A stretch of DNA of 5,564 nucleotides from JAJFVC01 sp039698075 (GTDB lineage Bacteria > Planctomycetota > Planctomycetia > Pirellulales > Thermoguttaceae), in contig JBDKTJ010000147.1 of the NCBI GenBank assembly GCA_039698075.1, positions 1-5,564 on the forward strand, written 5' to 3'. The notes beneath the pieces were generated by a model, which saw only the letters and a list, made by a program, of their open reading frames with translations, was not told the origin of the DNA and searched no databases. Below are positions 4,343-5,564 of the stretch, piece by piece; the first letter of the stretch is position 1; the number at the start of each line of letters is the position of its first letter. The position numbers were made by a program, and so were the translations under genes.

Positions 4343-5564
4343 TTATTTCGTCGCCGTGATGCGGTCTTTGCCCACCCAGGGGCGAAGCGCCTCGGGCACG
4401 ACGATCGACCCGTCGGCCTGCTGATAGTTTTCCAAGATGGCGACCAGCGCCCGGCTGACGGCGATGGCGGTGCCGTTGAGCGTGTGGAGGAAGTGGGTGC
4501 CCTTTTCGCCCTTTTGGCGATAGCGGATGTTCAACCGCCGGGCTTGGTAGTCGGTGCAATTGCTTGTGCTGGTCACTTCGCCGAAATCGCCGCGGCCGGG
4601 CATCCACGCCTCGAGATCGAACTTGCGATAGGCCGGCCCGCCCAAGTCGCCCGTGGCCGTGTCGACCACGCGGTAAGGAATTTGCAGTCCGTCGAACAGC
4701 CGGCACTCCAACTCGCGCAGGTGATTGAGCATCGCTTCGCTTTCGGTCGGCAGCGTGAAGGCGAACATCTCGATTTTCGTGAACTGATGGACGCGATACA
4801 GCCCGCGGGTGGCGCGGCCGTGCGCGCCGGCCTCGGTTCGGAAACAGTGGCTGATGCCGCAGAACCGGATCGGCAACCGCTCGGCGTCGATCGTTTGCCC
4901 GGCCAGCATTCCGCCGAGCGTGATTTCGGCCGTGGCCACCAGACTCAGGTCGGAGTTCTCGATGCTGTAGATTTGCGTTTCCGGGCCGCGCGGAATGTAT
5001 CCGGTGCCGGCCAGCACGTCGTTGCGCGCCAGGTCGGGCGTGGCGATCGGCGTGAACCCTTCGCGGGAAAGCGTCTCGATGGCGTAACGCTGCAGGGCCA
5101 ACTCCAGCAGCACCGCCTCGTTCTTGAGAAAATAAAAGCCGTGGCCGGCCACCGCCGCGCCCGACTCGAAATCGACCAGGTCCAGTTTTTCGGCCAACTG
5201 CACATGATCCAGCGGCGCGAAGTCGAACTTCGGCAACGGCGTCTTGCCGCGGAACAACTCCAGGTTCGATTGGTCGTCCACGCCGACGGGCGCGTCGGGA
5301 TGCGACAGGTTCGGAATGTGCCGAACCAGGGCGTCCGCGTCGGCGGCCAATGACTCCAGCCGTAACTGAAGCTCCTGAGTTTTCTCGCGCAACCGACGGC
5401 CTTCTTCCTTGCGGGTCTCGCGCTCGGCCGGGTCTTTCGCCTTGCCGATCGACCGCGACACGTCGTTCGCCTTGCGGTTCAGTTCTTCCACTTCGTTCTG
5501 CAACAACCGGCGAGTCTCTTCGAGCTGAACGAAACGATCCACATCCACGTGGACGCCGCGGTTG
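4343..5564 (-). CDS. serS: Seryl-tRNA synthetase (5' end beyond window)
   Basis: This class II aminoacyl-tRNA synthetase charges tRNA-Ser with serine in the cytoplasm. About 406 residues are visible. The N-terminal part (about 4-82) is a charged heptad-like helical hairpin, the arm that binds the long variable arm of tRNA-Ser. The catalytic domain shows the serine-binding TAE within LVATAEITLGG, motif 2 (FRTEAG...RGLYRVHQFTKIEMF, 4763-4843), EVTSTSNCTDYQARRLNIRYR split as EVTSTSN (4559-4579) and CTDYQARRL just downstream, and motif 3 (HTLNGTAIAVSRALVAILEN, about 4421-4486), ending near VPEALRPWVGKDRI. The frame stays open to the window edge: NRGVHVDVDRF is the usual SerRS sequence some 20-25 residues after the true start, so the GTG at 5548 is not the start. 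Its stop is 2 bp from that of the convergent lipoate-ligase gene. Confidence 0.97.
   Translation of the reverse strand, partial: NRGVHVDVDRFVQLEETRRLLQNEVEELNRKANDVSRSIGKAKDPAERETRKEEGRRLREKTQELQLRLESLAADADALVRHIPNLSHPDAPVGVDDQSNLELFRGKTPLPKFDFAPLDHVQLAEKLDLVDFESGAAVAGHGFYFLKNEAVLLELALQRYAIETLSREGFTPIATPDLARNDVLAGTGYIPRGPETQIYSIENSDLSLVATAEITLGGMLAGQTIDAERLPIRFCGISHCFRTEAGAHGRATRGLYRVHQFTKIEMFAFTLPTESEAMLNHLRELECRLFDGLQIPYRVVDTATGDLGGPAYRKFDLEAWMPGRGDFGEVTSTSNCTDYQARRLNIRYRQKGEKGTHFLHTLNGTAIAVSRALVAILENYQQADGSIVVPEALRPWVGKDRITATK

Noticed and set aside
4337..5353. Long + strand open frame (338 codons) opposite serS
   Set aside because: It is antisense to serS, whose motifs are unmistakable. 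The translated product is low-complexity and unlike any family I know.

Overview
The window looks like chromosomal DNA from a planctomycete, probably Pirellulales-like. The main pointer is a secreted 399-residue protein built from 16-residue 'YTV' repeats, a repeat type known from Rhodopirellula baltica and its relatives. Coding regions are GC-rich with GCC, GGC and CTG codons, and the intergenic stretches are less GC-rich. The genes stand alone rather than in operons. I see no mobile element, CRISPR array, rRNA or tRNA.

Layout from left to right. Positions 1-99 hold the last 32 codons of an unidentified gene. A near-consensus sigma-70-type promoter (141-170) and a Shine-Dalgarno site lead into a 607-residue major facilitator transporter of the FucP (fucose:H+ symporter) family on the + strand (214-2037). 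It carries about 170 extra residues between membrane helices 7 and 8, where E. coli FucP has a short loop. A 45-bp convergent gap with a probable terminator separates it from the minus-strand YTV-repeat envelope protein (2083-3282). A 335-bp divergent intergenic region (3283-3617) follows. It is rich in TTGC/GCAA words and inverted repeats and holds a 16-bp perfect palindrome. On its right a + strand single-domain lipoate-protein ligase-like gene (3618-4340) runs tail to tail, with only 2 bp between, into serS on the minus strand (seryl-tRNA synthetase, 4343 to beyond the window end, start codon not included).

The genes do not form one pathway. The transporter and the YTV protein are envelope functions, the lipoate ligase serves cofactor attachment to 2-oxoacid dehydrogenases or the glycine cleavage system, and SerRS is housekeeping translation. 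No complete new multi-gene system is visible. The points most worth a second look are the extra periplasmic domain in the transporter, the two distinct 16-residue repeat arrays with Cys exactly every 16 residues, and the TTGC/GCAA-rich divergent control region.
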